A stretch of DNA of 13,787 nucleotides from the NCBI GenBank assembly GCA_016845285.1, contig JAERSX010000649.1, positions 1 to 13,787 of the forward strand. Reading direction: 5' to 3'. Of this stretch, positions 1 through 7,531 are shown piece by piece. Source of the stretch: Deltaproteobacteria bacterium. GTDB lineage: Bacteria; Myxococcota_A; UBA796; UBA2385. Positions within the stretch are counted from its first letter, which is position 1; each line of letters begins with the position of its first letter. A program made the translations under genes and the position numbers. The notes under the pieces were generated by a model. It worked only from the letters and a program-made list of their open reading frames with translations, was not told where the DNA came from and made no database searches.

Positions 1-291
1 TTTCAGTCCTTCTCCCACCCCGACCGAGGGCATCTCGCCCGTGGTGGAGATCCGAACGCCGTAGTGGACGCCATCAACGGAGCCGAAGGGCATCAGCACA
101 GCCCGACTGTCCTTGAAGCCGACGGTCTCCGCCGCTCCGGACCCCTCGATGTGGCAGACCTCGCCGATGCGTGCACCGGGCAACTCCGCCTCCACCAGGG
201 TGCCGACCACGTGGACCACGGTGCCGGTACGCCGACGCACCTGGGCGTTGTCCAGAGCGAAGCGCAGGTCCCGGGTGCCCAGCGCGGTCAT
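1..291 (-). CDS. fliI: FliI, flagellar export ATPase (N-terminal part, cut by the window edge)
   Basis: Only the first 97 residues are present; the frame stays open to base 1. FliI is the cytoplasmic hexameric ATPase that, with FliH, helps unfold and deliver substrates to the flagellar type III export gate. The visible part is the N-terminal beta-barrel domain. It opens MTALGTRDLRFAL, continues with RTGTVVHVVGTLVEAELPG and IGEVCHIEG, then GFKDSRAVLMPFGSVDGV and VRISTTGEMPSVGVGEGLK, matching the pattern shared by FliI/YscN-type ATPases. The Walker A motif would lie beyond the edge. The ATG at 291 overlaps the fliH stop as ATGA, so the two are translationally coupled, and FliH/FliI adjacency is the normal arrangement. 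The partners FliH and FliI bind each other in the cell. Identification is firm despite truncation. Confidence 0.93.
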   Translation of the reverse strand, partial: MTALGTRDLRFALDNAQVRRRTGTVVHVVGTLVEAELPGARIGEVCHIEGSGAAETVGFKDSRAVLMPFGSVDGVHYGVRISTTGEMPSVGVGEGLK

Positions 292-929
292 CTCGCCGCC
301 CACTGCCGAAGCACCGTCGCTACCGTCTCCTCAGCGGTCGCCGCCGTGGAGTCGATGCGGCCCGCCCGCCCCTCACAGATACAACCGGCCTGAATGAGCG
401 GGTCCTCGACCACGCTGACCTGCTCCGACCCACTGAAGCGGGCTTCCATGCGCGCAAAGTCCGACGATCCCACCCGCAGGATGAGGGTGTTCTCGCCGAA
501 GCCACGGATGCCGTCCTCCACCAAGGCGTCGAGCAGACCGGGGTCCACCTTCAGTCCATCGCCGGCGATCCGACGTGCGGCGGCCAGGACGAGGCTCGCG
601 AGGCCCTGACGGACCTCCGCGACCAGCTCCGACCGCTGCGACTCCACGTCCATGATGAGAGCCCGGATGCGCTCCTCGGCGTCGGTGAGCTCCAGCTCGA
701 CACGACGCACCTCGGCCATGGCGGCTTCGTGCTCTTGACCGCGCTGCTCCTCGAGCTGATCCAACTCCGCCATGCGACTCGCCAGCCGCTCGGAGGTGGG
801 CAGCGGCTCTTGAGGCTCAGCCTCGGAGGCATCCTGTGGAAGTGCGCCTGCGACCCTCAGCTCTCTCACCAACCCCGGCGTCCAACGGCCGTCGGATGGA
901 TCGATCAGCGGGACGAAGGCCTCTGACAT
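288..929 (-). CDS. fliH: FliH, regulator/stator of the export ATPase
   Basis: 213 residues, a normal length for FliH, the cytoplasmic stalk protein that holds FliI at the export apparatus and links it to the C-ring. The N-terminus is short and non-conserved with a Trp at residue 16; Trp residues near the FliH N-terminus are used in docking in enterobacteria, but equivalence here is a guess. Residues about 45-110 are strongly charged and helical (probable coiled coil: ERLASRMAELDQLEEQRGQE). The C-terminal domain ends with VVEDPLIQAGCICEGRAGRID, the signature shared by FliH and the V/A-type ATPase E subunits. The ATG overlaps the fliG stop in a TGATG pentamer, and the stop overlaps fliI. Context fliF-fliG-fliH-fliI removes remaining doubt. 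Confidence 0.92.
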   Translation of the reverse strand: MSEAFVPLIDPSDGRWTPGLVRELRVAGALPQDASEAEPQEPLPTSERLASRMAELDQLEEQRGQEHEAAMAEVRRVELELTDAEERIRALIMDVESQRSELVAEVRQGLASLVLAAARRIAGDGLKVDPGLLDALVEDGIRGFGENTLILRVGSSDFARMEARFSGSEQVSVVEDPLIQAGCICEGRAGRIDSTAATAEETVATVLRQWAAR

Positions 930-1942
930 CAGATGGCGCCCGATTCGCCGATGTCGAGGAAGATGACCCCCTCATCCGCGAGACGACGTGCGATGGCGGT
1001 GATCCGTTCCTGCGCCTCCCGGACGATCTGGCGTCGAATCGGCGCGCCGATCTCGAGCTCTTCTTTCAAGTCCGCGGCAGCGCGCTGGGACACGTTGGCG
1101 AGGATCTTGTCGCGAAGGGAGGCACTGGCACCGCGCAGCGCAACCACCACATCGGTGCTCTCGAGCGCCCGGAGGAGGGCCTGCATGGAGCGATTGTCCA
1201 TGCGCTCCAGATCCTCGAACCGAACCATCTTCTTGATGAGGTCGTCGGCGAGCTCCTCGGAGTGCATCCGCACCTCGCGAAGCACCACGTTGTTCTGCTC
1301 CGTCGGGAGCCGACCCAGAATCCGGGCGGTGCGATCGATCCCACCCAGGGAGAGAGGCTCCTCCACATCGACGATTGCAGCGCGGATTGCGGCCTCGATG
1401 TCGTCAGCGAATTCCGGCGCGACGCGATCCACGTTGGTCATACGAATGGTGAGATCGGTCTGGGTCTCTTCGGGGAAGCAGCCCAGCACTCGGGCGGCAT
1501 TTTCGACCCCCATACGGAGCATGGCCACGGCCTGAACCTGAGGGTGCTCGTCGACCAGGGCCGCCGCCACGGCCCGAGGGGGTCGTGCCCGCACGAAGGC
1601 CTCGAAAGCGGCCTGGTTGTGCAGTCGCACCGTCGAGGAGATCTGCTCCTTGCGGTCCGCGCTCAGCAGATCCGGGAGGAACCGACGGGCAAAGTCCTGT
1701 CCGGTGGTGGCGACGTAGCTGGCGGCGCCCAGCTGAGACAAGAACGAGTCGACCACATCCTCGACCAGCTCTTGGTCCACCTCTCCCAGCTCGGACATGG
1801 TCCGCGCGAGACTCTTGACCTCGTCGTCGTCGAGCTCGGCCAGCAGTTTTCGTGCAGCGGTGGGCTGCAGGTACATCACGAAGATCGCGGCCCGCTTGAG
1901 GGGCGTGATGTTGTCGAGGGATGTGAGACGAGGCAGACCCAT
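929..1942 (-). CDS. fliG: FliG, flagellar motor switch protein
   Basis: 337 residues, the usual FliG length. FliG forms the upper C-ring, binds the MS-ring protein FliF through its N-terminal domain and meets the stator through its C-terminal domain. The N-terminal domain (about 10-110) begins with LKRAAIFVMYL. The middle domain carries the family motif EHPQ at 132-135. The C-terminal torque helix region contains NVSQRAAADLKEELE. Charges used for torque in E. coli appear kept: R270 (for K264), R277 (for R281), E294/E295 (for D288/D289), R303 (for R297), so acidic residues are retained but Asp is replaced by Glu. The start lies 6 bases after fliF, and the stop is fused with the fliH start as TGATG. 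The residue alignment was done by eye. Confidence 0.97.
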   Translation of the reverse strand: MGLPRLTSLDNITPLKRAAIFVMYLQPTAARKLLAELDDDEVKSLARTMSELGEVDQELVEDVVDSFLSQLGAASYVATTGQDFARRFLPDLLSADRKEQISSTVRLHNQAAFEAFVRARPPRAVAAALVDEHPQVQAVAMLRMGVENAARVLGCFPEETQTDLTIRMTNVDRVAPEFADDIEAAIRAAIVDVEEPLSLGGIDRTARILGRLPTEQNNVVLREVRMHSEELADDLIKKMVRFEDLERMDNRSMQALLRALESTDVVVALRGASASLRDKILANVSQRAAADLKEELEIGAPIRRQIVREAQERITAIARRLADEGVIFLDIGESGAI

Positions 1943-1948
1943 GACGAC

Positions 1949-3526
1949 TTAGCTCCTGATCCAGCGACGAAGAACCTCTGCTGACGGCTCCGACTCCTTC
2001 GAGACCAGATCGCTCACCTCGGTGGAGGTGTGGGAACCGAGGGAGCTGACCCGATCACGCACCCGGTCAGCGAAGCTGATGGCATCGCCAGGCTGGGCGA
2101 CCGCCGCCAGCGGCGGAGCGTTCGCCGGGGAGGGAGCTGGGATCGTCGAAGGACGATCCTCCGCAGAGCGCATGGCCGCCCCCACCAGGGGACGCACGAC
2201 CAGCAGGAAGGTGAGCACCACCGCCACCAGCATGCTCAAGCCAGGCAACACCGACGTCGCAACGTCTGCGACAGGCGTGGCGAAGATGGGCTCTGCCTCA
2301 GCCTCCACCGCGGTGAAGGGCAAGACGTCAAAGACCACCACATCGCCGCGCGCATCCGTGGCGCCGAGAGCTCCCCGAACCGCCTGCTCGAGACGCTTCT
2401 GGGTCGCCTCGGCGTCCAGGCCTTCGGCGACCTTCGCGAAGGCAGCAGCGTCGACGATGACAGAAGCCGAGATGCGCTTGACCTCACCTGCCGGCTTGGT
2501 AACGGTGCTGACGCTACTCCCGAACTCGTAGGTCATGCTCAGCGACTCGCGCTCGCGGCCACCGCTCATGTTGGCGTCGGCACCCCGATCCGGCACGTTG
2601 GAGTCAGTGCCGGGGATACCCGTCGGATCTCGGACCTCCCCGTCCAGCTCGGACTCGAGGCGCTCGGTCGCCGTCACAACCTGATCGGGGTCCACGACCT
2701 TGGTGGTCGTCTGGACCTCTTCCGTCTCCAGCTCCACCCGCACCACCACGGTGGAGGCGTTGGGATCACCCAGCACCTGGCCCAGCGCGTTTCGCACAGC
2801 AGCAGAGAGTGAGGTCTCCAGGGCCTCGGCGCGCTCGGCTGTCCACATCTCACGATGGCCGAAGCCAGACGCGTCCGTGGAGCCACCCCACAGGGTGCGC
2901 ATGGTGCTCGCGTCCACGACGGTGACGTCCTGGGGAGTCATGCCAGTGACGGCATGGGCCACGAGCTGAGCGACGCTCTGGGCTGCCCCGGGGTTGATGG
3001 AGATGCCCGCATCGGGGTGAACCGTGACCGCAGCCGTCGCACGCTGTTGATTGCGCAGGTAGGCGGAGCGCTCAGGTAGGGAGATCTGCACATCGCTCGA
3101 CGCCACCCCATCCAGGGCGTTGATCATTCGAACGAGCTCGCCCTGGATCATGCGCTTGCCGTAGAGCTGCTCCTGGCCTGGCGTCACGAAGGCGGGAATG
3201 GTGGGCAGCGCCTCGAGGCCCACGTAGATTCCCTCGGACGCGGCGACCTGTCGGGCGTCGATCTGGAAGGCCGAAGGCACCTCGATGGTGACTCCGTCAT
3301 CAGCGATGCGGTAAGGCACGCCCCCCTGGCCGAGCGAACGGGCCACCTGGGTCGCCTCGTCCGCGGTACGCGCTCGGGTCAGCACCACATAGTTGGGCAG
3401 AGAGGCCCACACGCCAACGCCAACGATGACGAAGAGCGCAACCAGTGCGCCGATCCCGAGCGAGCGCCTCGCCCAGGGTGAGAGTTCGGCAAGAAATGCC
3501 TGAAGCTGTGCAACGAAGTCGTTCAC
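1949..3526 (-). CDS. fliF: FliF, flagellar MS-ring protein
   Basis: 525 residues, typical for FliF, the inner-membrane ring on which rod, C-ring and export gate are built. The first membrane span is at about residues 22-44 (GIGALVALFVIVGVGVW) and the second at about 425-452 (SMLVAVVLTFLLVVRPLVG). Between them lie the periplasmic ring-building motif domains; GLEALPTIPAFVTPGQEQLY and RMIQGELVRMINALDGV are characteristic of FliF/YscJ. A low-complexity Gly/Asp/Ser-rich stretch near 295-325 corresponds to the variable insert of the periplasmic region. The C-terminal tail (SAEVLRRWIRS) is the FliG-binding segment. Start is GTG at 3526: an in-frame TGA lies 12 bases upstream and GAGGG sits 6 bases before GTG. 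FliG follows after 6 bases. Confidence 0.97.
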   Translation of the reverse strand: MNDFVAQLQAFLAELSPWARRSLGIGALVALFVIVGVGVWASLPNYVVLTRARTADEATQVARSLGQGGVPYRIADDGVTIEVPSAFQIDARQVAASEGIYVGLEALPTIPAFVTPGQEQLYGKRMIQGELVRMINALDGVASSDVQISLPERSAYLRNQQRATAAVTVHPDAGISINPGAAQSVAQLVAHAVTGMTPQDVTVVDASTMRTLWGGSTDASGFGHREMWTAERAEALETSLSAAVRNALGQVLGDPNASTVVVRVELETEEVQTTTKVVDPDQVVTATERLESELDGEVRDPTGIPGTDSNVPDRGADANMSGGRERESLSMTYEFGSSVSTVTKPAGEVKRISASVIVDAAAFAKVAEGLDAEATQKRLEQAVRGALGATDARGDVVVFDVLPFTAVEAEAEPIFATPVADVATSVLPGLSMLVAVVLTFLLVVRPLVGAAMRSAEDRPSTIPAPSPANAPPLAAVAQPGDAISFADRVRDRVSSLGSHTSTEVSDLVSKESEPSAEVLRRWIRS

Positions 3527-3615
3527 TGGTAGCCCTCAGGCAGTTCCCCTCGGTAGTTTGGCCAAATTGTTGAGGAGAAATCGCCCACGTTCACGTAGCC
3601 TGGGGCGGAGTCCAC
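3527..3615 (-). other. fliE-fliF intergenic gap (89 bases), no gene
   Basis: The longest untranslated spacer in the basal-body segment. It holds the fliF ribosome binding site (GAGGG, 6 bases before GTG) and a 10-base palindrome TTTGGCCAAA at 3557-3566. No plausible small gene, no terminator with a T tract and no clear -24/-12 or sigma-28 element was seen. The neighbours are otherwise almost contiguous, so a weak promoter or RNA processing site here is possible but not shown. Confidence 0.4.
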
Positions 3616-3918
3616 TCAGATCGGCATGTTCCAGAGGGTCTGGTAGGCCTCGACCACCTTGTCGCGCACGCTCACCATGGCGTGCAGGGCGATGCTGGCC
3701 TCTTCCAAGGCGATCATGGATCCGTGAATGTCCACGTCCTCGCCGACAGCGATGGCGCGAAGGCTCTCTTCGGCGATGTGCTGCTGGTCGTCGACGGACT
3801 GGATCGCTTTGTCGAGTACCGCGCCAAAGTCTCCGTCCTGAGCCGGTGAGGCTCCGGTGACCGCCGCAGGTCCCGCGACTCCAGAGGCTCCAGCGATGCC
3901 ATTGATGGACTGAATCAT
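3616..3918 (-). CDS. fliE: FliE, MS-ring/rod adaptor
   Basis: 100 residues, the normal size of FliE, which joins the MS-ring to the proximal rod and is itself exported. The N-terminal 30 residues are Gly/Ala-rich and probably flexible. The conserved half begins at FGAVLDKAIQSVDDQQHIAE and continues to GEDVDIHGSMIALEEASIAL and VSVRDKVVEAYQTLWNMPI. The last segment matches the FliE C-terminal pattern (VRNKVVEAYQEIMRM type). It starts 2 bases after the flgC stop, in the usual flgB-flgC-fliE order, and is followed by fliF after an 89-base gap. Identification rests on both the sequence pattern and the context. Confidence 0.96.
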   Translation of the reverse strand: MIQSINGIAGASGVAGPAAVTGASPAQDGDFGAVLDKAIQSVDDQQHIAEESLRAIAVGEDVDIHGSMIALEEASIALHAMVSVRDKVVEAYQTLWNMPI

Positions 3919-3920
3919 GG

Positions 3921-4346
3921 CTATCTCCCGATATCGAGGGCCCGCATGGCCATGTCCCGTGTCGCCTCGACCACCGAAGCGTTGGCCTCATAGGACCGGC
4001 TCGCGGTCATGAGATCCACCATCTCCTGGAGGACGTTGACGTTGGGGTACGCCACGTAGCCCTCGGCATCAGCGTCGGGGTGACTGGGGTCGAAGACTGG
4101 CTGGGGCGCGCTCCCGTCGGTCTCGATGGCCGAGACGACCACGCGCTGTGTCTCGCGATCGAGCATGTCACCGAAGCGGTCTACGGAGACGGCCTCGAAG
4201 ACCGGGACCCGCCGCTGATAGGCACCGCCTTCCTCGGTTCGGGTGGTCCGGGCGTTGGCCATGTTGGTGGCGATGGTCTGAAGCCTCAGCCGCTCAGCGG
4301 ATAGTCCGGAGGCTGCGACATTGAAAGTGTCGATGACATCACCCAT
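3921..4346 (-). CDS. flgC: FlgC, proximal rod protein
   Basis: 141 residues, close to the usual FlgC length. FlgC polymerises with FlgB, FlgF and FlgG into the periplasmic rod after export through the type III apparatus; there is no cleaved signal peptide. The N-terminal axial-protein helix includes FNVAASGLSAERLRLQTIA, followed by NMANARTTRTEEGGAYQRRV, the family motif (NxANxxTTRTxxGxPYRR type). The C-terminal part has GYVAYPNVNVLQEMVDLMTA and SRSYEANASV, both standard for FlgC and paired for coiled-coil contacts in the rod. The ATG overlaps the flgB stop as TGATG; fliE follows after 2 bases. Confidence 0.97.
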   Translation of the reverse strand: MGDVIDTFNVAASGLSAERLRLQTIATNMANARTTRTEEGGAYQRRVPVFEAVSVDRFGDMLDRETQRVVVSAIETDGSAPQPVFDPSHPDADAEGYVAYPNVNVLQEMVDLMTASRSYEANASVVEATRDMAMRALDIGR

Positions 4347-4729
4347 CAGGACCCTCCATTACTGGCGGCGAACTCGAGCAGCTTGAGGTGGTGGCTCACG
4401 CCTACCACCAGCGCCTCGTAAACCATCTTGTTTTCGACCAGCTTGGCCGCCTCGCGCTCAGCGTCGACGGAGTTGCCGTCCAGCGCCCAGGGCAAGGGTT
4501 CCCGCTCCTCCATCGAGACCCGATCCGAGGCGTTGGCATTGCCGGCCTCTGCCTCGCGTACGACGTCCTTCAGGACTTCGTCGAAGCTGAGCTCGCGGGC
4601 CCGATACCCAGGGGTGTTGGCGTTGGCGAGGTTGCTGGCGATGAGAGCGTGCTGCTGCTGACGCAGATCAAGCACCTGTCGGGCCGCTTCACCGATGCCG
4701 CTAAACAGCTGAAGTCCTTCAATGGCCAT
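4346..4729 (-). CDS. flgB: FlgB, proximal rod protein
   Basis: 127 residues, normal for FlgB, a proximal rod subunit. The N-terminal region has LRQQQHALIASNLANANTPG followed by YRARELSFDEVL, the diagnostic axial-family motif. The C-terminal helix KMVYEALVVGVSHHLKLLEF matches the FlgB end (TxxxYxxxLxxLxxxxxxLR type). The ATG at 4729 has GAGGA at 4740-4736 with a 6-base spacer. It is the first gene of a tight flgB-flgC-fliE-fliF-fliG-fliH-fliI run and is separated from the upstream TPR gene by 55 bases, so a promoter in or just before that gap is expected. A sigma-28-like candidate is listed separately. Confidence 0.97.
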   Translation of the reverse strand: MAIEGLQLFSGIGEAARQVLDLRQQQHALIASNLANANTPGYRARELSFDEVLKDVVREAEAGNANASDRVSMEEREPLPWALDGNSVDAEREAAKLVENKMVYEALVVGVSHHLKLLEFAASNGGS

Positions 4730-4765
4730 GCCCTGTCCTCACCGGAATGCAAACCACGAAACCGT

Positions 4766-4792
4766 CCTTCGGTAGAAGGGCCGATCACTTGA
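4766..4792 (-). promoter_or_regulatory. Possible sigma-28-like promoter upstream of flgB
   Basis: On the minus strand TCAAGTGA (4792-4785), 11 bases, then ACCGAAGG (4773-4766). The flagellar sigma-28 consensus is TAAAGTTT-N11-GCCGATAA; this site keeps the exact spacing, TxAAGT and CCGA. It shares the same spacing and the unusual TCAAGT start with the better site in front of flagellin. It would start transcription near 4759, about 30 bases before the flgB ATG. A weak hairpin (CCTTC-TACC-GAAGG) overlaps the -10 half. Sigma-28 control of rod genes would be unusual, so confidence is low. Confidence 0.3.
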
Positions 4793-6908
4793 GCAGCTTT
4801 TTTTCCTGCCGGTTTTCATGGCGGTATTTGAGGTCGGCCCAGGCGGCGTCCGCTCGGCCCAGGCGTTCCCAGACTCCCCCATCTTCGTCGGGAAGACCAG
4901 CCCTGGACATGTAGCGGAAGGCATCCGCGGAAGAGGGGTCTTGGAGGGCTTCGGCTGCACGGCGAGCCTCGGCCCGGGCCTCGTCCGGCTGGCCTTGGAC
5001 AGCCAGACACCGCGCCCTTGCGGCCAGGATCACGCCTCGTGAGATCGGCCCATCCTCAGGCGGGTCGCTGGGCAGAAGCACAAGAGCCATCTCACAGTTG
5101 CCGGCGTTGGCGTCGATGAGACCGATACGCCAGCCCGCCTCGTCGACTACTTCCTGCGGCCCCCTGATGGGGGAGTAGACCTCACGCGCAGCGACCGGAT
5201 CTCCGGCGCGCTCCAGCATCTTGCCCCGCAGCAACTGCTGGCGAGCCCAGGTGTCGATGCTCGGAGGCCGCCTATCGAGGAATGCGAGGGTATCGGCGAC
5301 TTCCTCGTACCCACCCAGGGCGGCGTAGCTCTCCGCAATGGCCAGGATCGTGTACCGATCGTCCTGACCGATATCCATCTGGAGCCGCCCGACGTCGGTG
5401 AGGGCGCCAAGGGCCGGGCGGTGCAGACCCAGGCGCGCATAGGATCCCGCCACCTTGTTGAGCGGCTCGGGATCCTGGAGCAAGGGCAAGATCGAGGGTC
5501 GCCAATAGCGGGTGTGGTCCGCAGCGGCCGCGAGGTCGTCCCCACCGTCCACCAGCCAGTTGATGCGCTCGGCCCACGCATCGAGGAGCCGTTCACCCGG
5601 CTCGCCTTCGGCCAGAGGTCGCCATCGATCCACCAGCTTGCCGTAGGACTCGAGGGAGAGCCTGGGCTCGTTGAGGTAGCCCCCGAGCTGTCCGAGCAGG
5701 AACAGGGCATCGGCGGCCCGAACGTCCTTGCCGCCAGCCAGCCGGTGGAGCTCTGGGAAGAAGCCAGGCCACTGCGTGGGGGTCGCCTGCACCATGGACA
5801 TGAGCATGGACCGAGAGCTGAACACGCGGGTCAGCTCTACACCGCCTGCCACAGGCTTGAAGTCCCCGAGCACACCGTCCGCTTCCTCGCTGTCGCCTGA
5901 CAGGAGCAATGCCTCTGCCAGCAGCAACTGGGCCAGGGATCGCCGCCCGGGCTCCTCGGAGGTGACAGCGATCTCGAGCGGGGCGATGGCGCTGCTGAAA
6001 CAGCCCGAACGCAACAAGGCCGCCCCTGCGGCCAGGGCTCCGGTGGGCGCCGGAGCCAGGGAGCTCAGGGAGAGGCCGACCGCAGCTCTGGGCTCGGTGC
6101 CCATGAACACGTCCGCGACTGCCTGAACCGTGAGCGTCCACTCGATGTGTGCACCCAGGCGAGACGCCTCTACAGCGCTCTCCTCAGCCTCTTCCCAGTC
6201 CCCGAGCCGGAGCAACGCGGCCGCTCGGTTCAGAGCGCCCAGCCCACCCGGTGCCCCGTCCTCCTGCGCACGCTCAAAGTAGTAGGCGGCCTCCCGGTCG
6301 AAGTCGAGGTCGCGATGCAGCGCCCCCAGCTCGTATGCGAGACGAGCACGCTCGAGCGGTGAGGTATCCGAGCGAAGAGAGATCTCCCGGAGCTCCAGTC
6401 GCACTTCGGACACGCGATCCCAGGACACCTCTTCGGGCTCTGCAGCGACCCAGCGCGGCACGTCCGGCATCATGAGATGCTGCGGCAACCACACCAAGGC
6501 GTCGGATCCGTGCAGGGGAATCAGGGGAGACCCGGGAGGGTCGTCACAGCCAAGATCCCCTTCGTTCCAGCCAGTAGGCACCGGTGCCTGCCGGCCACTG
6601 GGCGGAAGCTCCTCGCTCCAGACCCAGATCTCCCACCGACGCCGCTTGGCGACCACTGCCGCTTCGACCTCGGTATCCCAGGTCCACAGGGTCACGACCG
6701 CACTTCCACCGAAGTCCGTGACGCGAATGGCCCGCACGTCCTTCGAAGGCTTCAGGTACATCTGGGTGAGCTTCGGCGGAACGGGACGGAACAGTACGTC
6801 CACACGACCGCTGGTCGCCTGAGGGAGCACCTCCGCCGTGCCACCCGCCAGATACGGGATTCGGACGGGACCCGCTAGTGCCGTGGCCACAGCCAACGCC
6901 CACCACAT
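4785..6908 (-). CDS. Exported TPR-like repeat protein with beta-rich N-terminal domain (unknown, flagellar context)
   Basis: 707 residues; I do not recognise a named family. Residues 1-13 (MWWALAVATALAG) look like a short signal peptide with a likely cut after ALA, although it lacks the usual positive start, so periplasmic location is inferred. Residues about 14-100 are beta-rich (VRIPYLAGGTAEVLPQ, VDVLFRPVP, AVVTLWTW, WEIWVW), recalling AMIN-like or other beta-sandwich modules. From about 185 to 690 the protein is a long series of helical hairpins with TPR-like spacing, for example AYELGALHRDLDFDREAAYY, ALLRLGDWEEAEESAVEA, ESYAALGGYEEVADTLAFL, and CLAVQGQPDEARAEARRAAE. The ATG overlaps the stop of the barrel-like gene as TGATG. 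Such a design resembles PflA-type periplasmic scaffolds of Campylobacter motors, but homology is not shown. No enzyme motif was seen. Confidence 0.85.
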   Translation of the reverse strand: MWWALAVATALAGPVRIPYLAGGTAEVLPQATSGRVDVLFRPVPPKLTQMYLKPSKDVRAIRVTDFGGSAVVTLWTWDTEVEAAVVAKRRRWEIWVWSEELPPSGRQAPVPTGWNEGDLGCDDPPGSPLIPLHGSDALVWLPQHLMMPDVPRWVAAEPEEVSWDRVSEVRLELREISLRSDTSPLERARLAYELGALHRDLDFDREAAYYFERAQEDGAPGGLGALNRAAALLRLGDWEEAEESAVEASRLGAHIEWTLTVQAVADVFMGTEPRAAVGLSLSSLAPAPTGALAAGAALLRSGCFSSAIAPLEIAVTSEEPGRRSLAQLLLAEALLLSGDSEEADGVLGDFKPVAGGVELTRVFSSRSMLMSMVQATPTQWPGFFPELHRLAGGKDVRAADALFLLGQLGGYLNEPRLSLESYGKLVDRWRPLAEGEPGERLLDAWAERINWLVDGGDDLAAAADHTRYWRPSILPLLQDPEPLNKVAGSYARLGLHRPALGALTDVGRLQMDIGQDDRYTILAIAESYAALGGYEEVADTLAFLDRRPPSIDTWARQQLLRGKMLERAGDPVAAREVYSPIRGPQEVVDEAGWRIGLIDANAGNCEMALVLLPSDPPEDGPISRGVILAARARCLAVQGQPDEARAEARRAAEALQDPSSADAFRYMSRAGLPDEDGGVWERLGRADAAWADLKYRHENRQEKKLLK

Positions 6909-7528
6909 CAGAAGCTCACCTTGGCACCCGCTCCGAACCGCAGTCCACTGAAATCCAGCCCACAGGGCGACTTGCCCTGACAGCTGGAGTAGCTACGGAA
7001 ACTATAGCGGTAGCCGAAAGAGATCTCTATTGCGACGCCCTGAATCCCGCGCTCGGGATCGTACAGGCTGGGCCTCACACCGGGGACTGGGATCCGCGTG
7101 CCACCCTCGGCCAACACGCCGAACTTGCCACCCGATGATCCTGTGCTGGCCGTCAGGTCCGGCTGCTCTGACCAGATGACCAGGGCGGGACCGATCCCAC
7201 CGAACACCTGTGCGGTACCGATGTACTTGCTCCCGCCAATGGTCGCGGCGACCGGCGCGTACCAGAGCCAGGTGGGCACGCTCCCCGCAGTCCCGGTCGA
7301 GTCGACCATGGTGCCACCGAGCCGGCGGTACCCGAGGTGTACCGTGCCCTCCAGACCCTGAGGTCCGCGCACCGCAGCGCTCCCCTCACCGGCCACAGAG
7401 GTTCCTCCATAGACCAGAGTCAAGGCGGAGTCCTGGATGACCTCCCCCACGATGGAGGCGCCAACGGACAGGGTGCCCTCCTCCTCCGCCGGCGCTGCCA
7501 GCGCGACTGCAGTCCAGAGCCAGAACAC
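6908..7528 (-). CDS. Small exported beta-rich protein, outer-membrane barrel candidate (unknown)
   Basis: 206 residues, not recognised. A signal peptide covers about residues 1-12 (MFWLWTAVALAA, predicted cut in the ALAA-P region). The rest alternates polar and hydrophobic/aromatic residues in strand-sized blocks rich in Gly: ALTLVYGGTSV, GTVHLGYRRLGG, AQVFGGIGPALVIWS, GVAIEISFGYRYSFRSY, LRFGAGAKVSF. It ends in Phe, as outer-membrane beta-barrels usually do for BAM recognition. Cys183 and Cys189 are the only cysteines, spaced for a small disulfide loop just before the last strand. Start is GTG at 7528, with GGAGG at 7539-7535 and a 6-base spacer, located over the stop of the FliT-like gene. 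The stop is fused to the TPR gene start, so the two are probably co-translated partners. Confidence 0.8.
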   Translation of the reverse strand: MFWLWTAVALAAPAEEEGTLSVGASIVGEVIQDSALTLVYGGTSVAGEGSAAVRGPQGLEGTVHLGYRRLGGTMVDSTGTAGSVPTWLWYAPVAATIGGSKYIGTAQVFGGIGPALVIWSEQPDLTASTGSSGGKFGVLAEGGTRIPVPGVRPSLYDPERGIQGVAIEISFGYRYSFRSYSSCQGKSPCGLDFSGLRFGAGAKVSF

Positions 7529-7531
7529 CGC

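Noticed and set aside
836..1984. Long plus-strand open frame of 382 residues opposite fliG
   Set aside because: It is the antisense shadow of fliG in GC-rich DNA, has no family pattern and contradicts the clear minus-strand gene.
3557..3566. Palindrome TTTGGCCAAA as an operator
   Set aside because: Ten bases is too short to support a regulator site without conservation data; noted in the gap entry only.
3536..3615. Small gene in the fliE-fliF gap
   Set aside because: The only open frame there is the tail of an antisense or out-of-frame shadow of flgC/fliE with Arg-rich composition and no start or ribosome site.
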